DNA of 64,000 bases, taken from NCBI RefSeq assembly GCF_003334855.1, contig NZ_QOWE01000008.1, positions 186,001 to 250,000 on the forward strand, given 5' to 3'. Numbering within the stretch: the stretch's first letter is position 1; each line of letters opens with the position of its first letter. Shown here one piece after another: positions 62,829-64,000 of the stretch. The notes under the pieces were generated by a model that was not told the origin of the DNA, did not search any database, and saw nothing but the letters and a program-made list of their open reading frames with translations. The position numbers were made by a program, and so were the translations under genes. The stretch comes from Larkinella punicea (lineage in GTDB: Bacteria > Bacteroidota > Bacteroidia > Cytophagales > Spirosomataceae).

Positions 62829-64000
62829 TTAACGGCCAAACCGGTACCATTGTAGTTCGTCGGCTTTTTTGCCCTGCAACACATCCCGAATCAATTCAGC
62901 CGCCGTTACGCTGAACGTGATGCCGTTGCCGCCAAAACCGAGCGCAAAATAACTGTGCGGAAAAGCAGGATGTTCGCCAATGTAGGGCAACCCATCTTTG
63001 GTTTCACCGAAGGTCCCCGCCCATGCCAGATCCGGAATAAACGGCAGATCCGGGTACAATTGCCGCACTTTTTCGGTCAGCATTTCGCGTTTCCTGTCGA
63101 TCAGTTTATCGCGCAGCAACGCGTTTTTGAACGGTTCGTCTCCCCCACCGACCAACACCCGGTTGTCGTCGGTAGTCCGCAAATAGAGGTAGGGACTTTG
63201 CGTGTCCCACAGCAAAACCGACCGCAGTTCCGGGGGCAGTTCAGGCAGGGGTTCGCTCACGACGGCAAAGGTACTTTTCAATTTGACCACCTTTTCCGGC
63301 AGCATTTCCTGCGCTTCATAACCGGTACAATACACTACTTTCCGGGTTTCAATCAGTGCCAGATCGGTGGTCAACACCCGAACGCCGTTGGGTTCATAGT
63401 CCGTAGCCTTGATTTCAACGTGGTCAAAAACCCGTAAGCCTTTGGCGACGGAAGCCCGCAGCAGATCGTGGGCGAAGTGATAGGCGTCGATCTCGGCCGC
63501 ATCCGACGAACAAATGGCCGCAACGGCCGCCAGTCCAAAGCGTTTGCGCAAGCTGGCCCGGTTGAGCCACTCGACCTTAAAACCGTGTTTCCGGCGGGAT
63601 TCATATTCTTTCCGCAGAAATTCTTCGTCGTCCGGGATGGCCGCGAGGTAGATACTTTTCTTCGGTTTGAAACCGGAACGGCTTTTGAGTTTCTTCACCA
63701 GTTGGTCAATTTTACCGATTGCATCCCGACACGATTCGTAGGCGCGGAGAGCCCCCTCCTCGCCGATCATCGGAATCAATTTGTGCAAAGCGGTGTCAAT
63801 TTCGTATTGTAGCATGGCCGTGCTGGCCGATGTGCTGCCGGTTGCCACATCCCGTTTGTCGATCACGACGGTATCGAAACCCGCCTGAACGAGAGAATGG
63901 GCCATGAGCGAACCCGTGATGCCGCCCCCCACAATGAGTACATCGCAGGAAATGGGTTGGCGTAAAGATGGATAGGTGTGTAATAAGCCGTTTTTCAACA
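62829..64000 (-). CDS. FAD-dependent oxidoreductase (DAO-type), 5' end beyond the window
   Basis: At least 389 residues; the visible open frame continues to the window edge, and the first possible start here is a TTG at 63998, so the true start is probably outside. The FAD motif is CDVLIVGGGITGSLMAHSL, about 20 residues in, followed by DTVVIDKRDVATGSTSASTA, typical of the DAO/glycine oxidase fold. PDLAWAGTFGETKDGLPYIG and FALGFGGNGITFSVTAAELI are the C-terminal FAD and substrate regions. It oxidises an amine or hydroxy compound; the substrate is unknown. It is convergent with the subtilase gene. Confidence 0.88.
   Translation of the reverse strand, partial: LKNGLLHTYPSLRQPISCDVLIVGGGITGSLMAHSLVQAGFDTVVIDKRDVATGSTSASTAMLQYEIDTALHKLIPMIGEEGALRAYESCRDAIGKIDQLVKKLKSRSGFKPKKSIYLAAIPDDEEFLRKEYESRRKHGFKVEWLNRASLRKRFGLAAVAAICSSDAAEIDAYHFAHDLLRASVAKGLRVFDHVEIKATDYEPNGVRVLTTDLALIETRKVVYCTGYEAQEMLPEKVVKLKSTFAVVSEPLPELPPELRSVLLWDTQSPYLYLRTTDDNRVLVGGGDEPFKNALLRDKLIDRKREMLTEKVRQLYPDLPFIPDLAWAGTFGETKDGLPYIGEHPAFPHSYFALGFGGNGITFSVTAAELIRDVLQGKKADELQWYRFGR

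Overview
This window is a chromosomal segment of a Bacteroidota bacterium, most likely a Cytophagales/Spirosomataceae member (Spirosoma- or Larkinella-like). The evidence is a SusC/SusD pair, a TonB receptor with a DUF4249 lipoprotein, a subtilase with a type IX secretion (T9SS) sorting domain, several Bacteroidota-type promoter boxes (TAnnTTTG), and moderately GC-rich coding DNA. No rRNA, tRNA, CRISPR array or insertion sequence was recognised.

Layout. Positions 1-20000 hold a polysaccharide utilisation locus (PUL). A LacI-type regulator, cut by the window start, is divergent from susC, susD, an unrecognised exported protein, an exported FAD-dependent oxidoreductase, a GH9-like protein, a six-hairpin glycosidase-like protein, a sodium:solute symporter, a GH2 hydrolase and a second, apparently cytoplasmic, FAD-dependent oxidoreductase. 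A two-gene antisense cassette (a 50-residue protein plus a DUF6934 protein) sits inside it. From 20 to 28 kb lie small unknown genes, AhpC/AhpD, a diheme cytochrome c, a Uma2 nuclease-fold protein, ferrochelatase, OxyR and an RhlE-type helicase, which together form a peroxide/haem neighbourhood. From 28 to 31 kb there is an AT-rich DUF262/DUF1524 (GmrSD-like) gene, an antitoxin-like orphan and a solitary nuoH. From 31 to 41.5 kb come photolyase, TonB receptor/DUF4249, a lytic transglycosylase, a PhnA-like protein, a glutaminase-family protein and a TIM-barrel epimerase. From 42 to 51 kb lie signalling and effector-like genes: a 7TM adenylate cyclase, a DUF2236-DUF5995 fusion, a LytS/LytTR pair, and a 1013-residue caspase/SGNH fusion. 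From 51 to 59 kb there is a PQQ sugar dehydrogenase and an AraC-centred locus (SnoaL-like, aldo/keto reductase, exported molybdenum hydroxylase pair, ABM monooxygenase). That locus carries three near-identical 39-bp operator-like copies and a deleted second araC. The last part holds mnmA, a membrane protein, the T9SS subtilase and a truncated FAD oxidoreductase.

How parts work together (inference). The PUL binds and imports a glycan, cleaves it and probably oxidises it with two flavoproteins. The AraC locus looks like a small regulon responding to a redox-active or aromatic compound. Many intergenic gaps hold long perfect palindromes, four of which form one REP-like family.

The least conventional items are the caspase/SGNH fusion, the DUF2236-DUF5995 fusion, the three-copy operator with its araC relic, and the antisense DUF6934 cassette inside the PUL.
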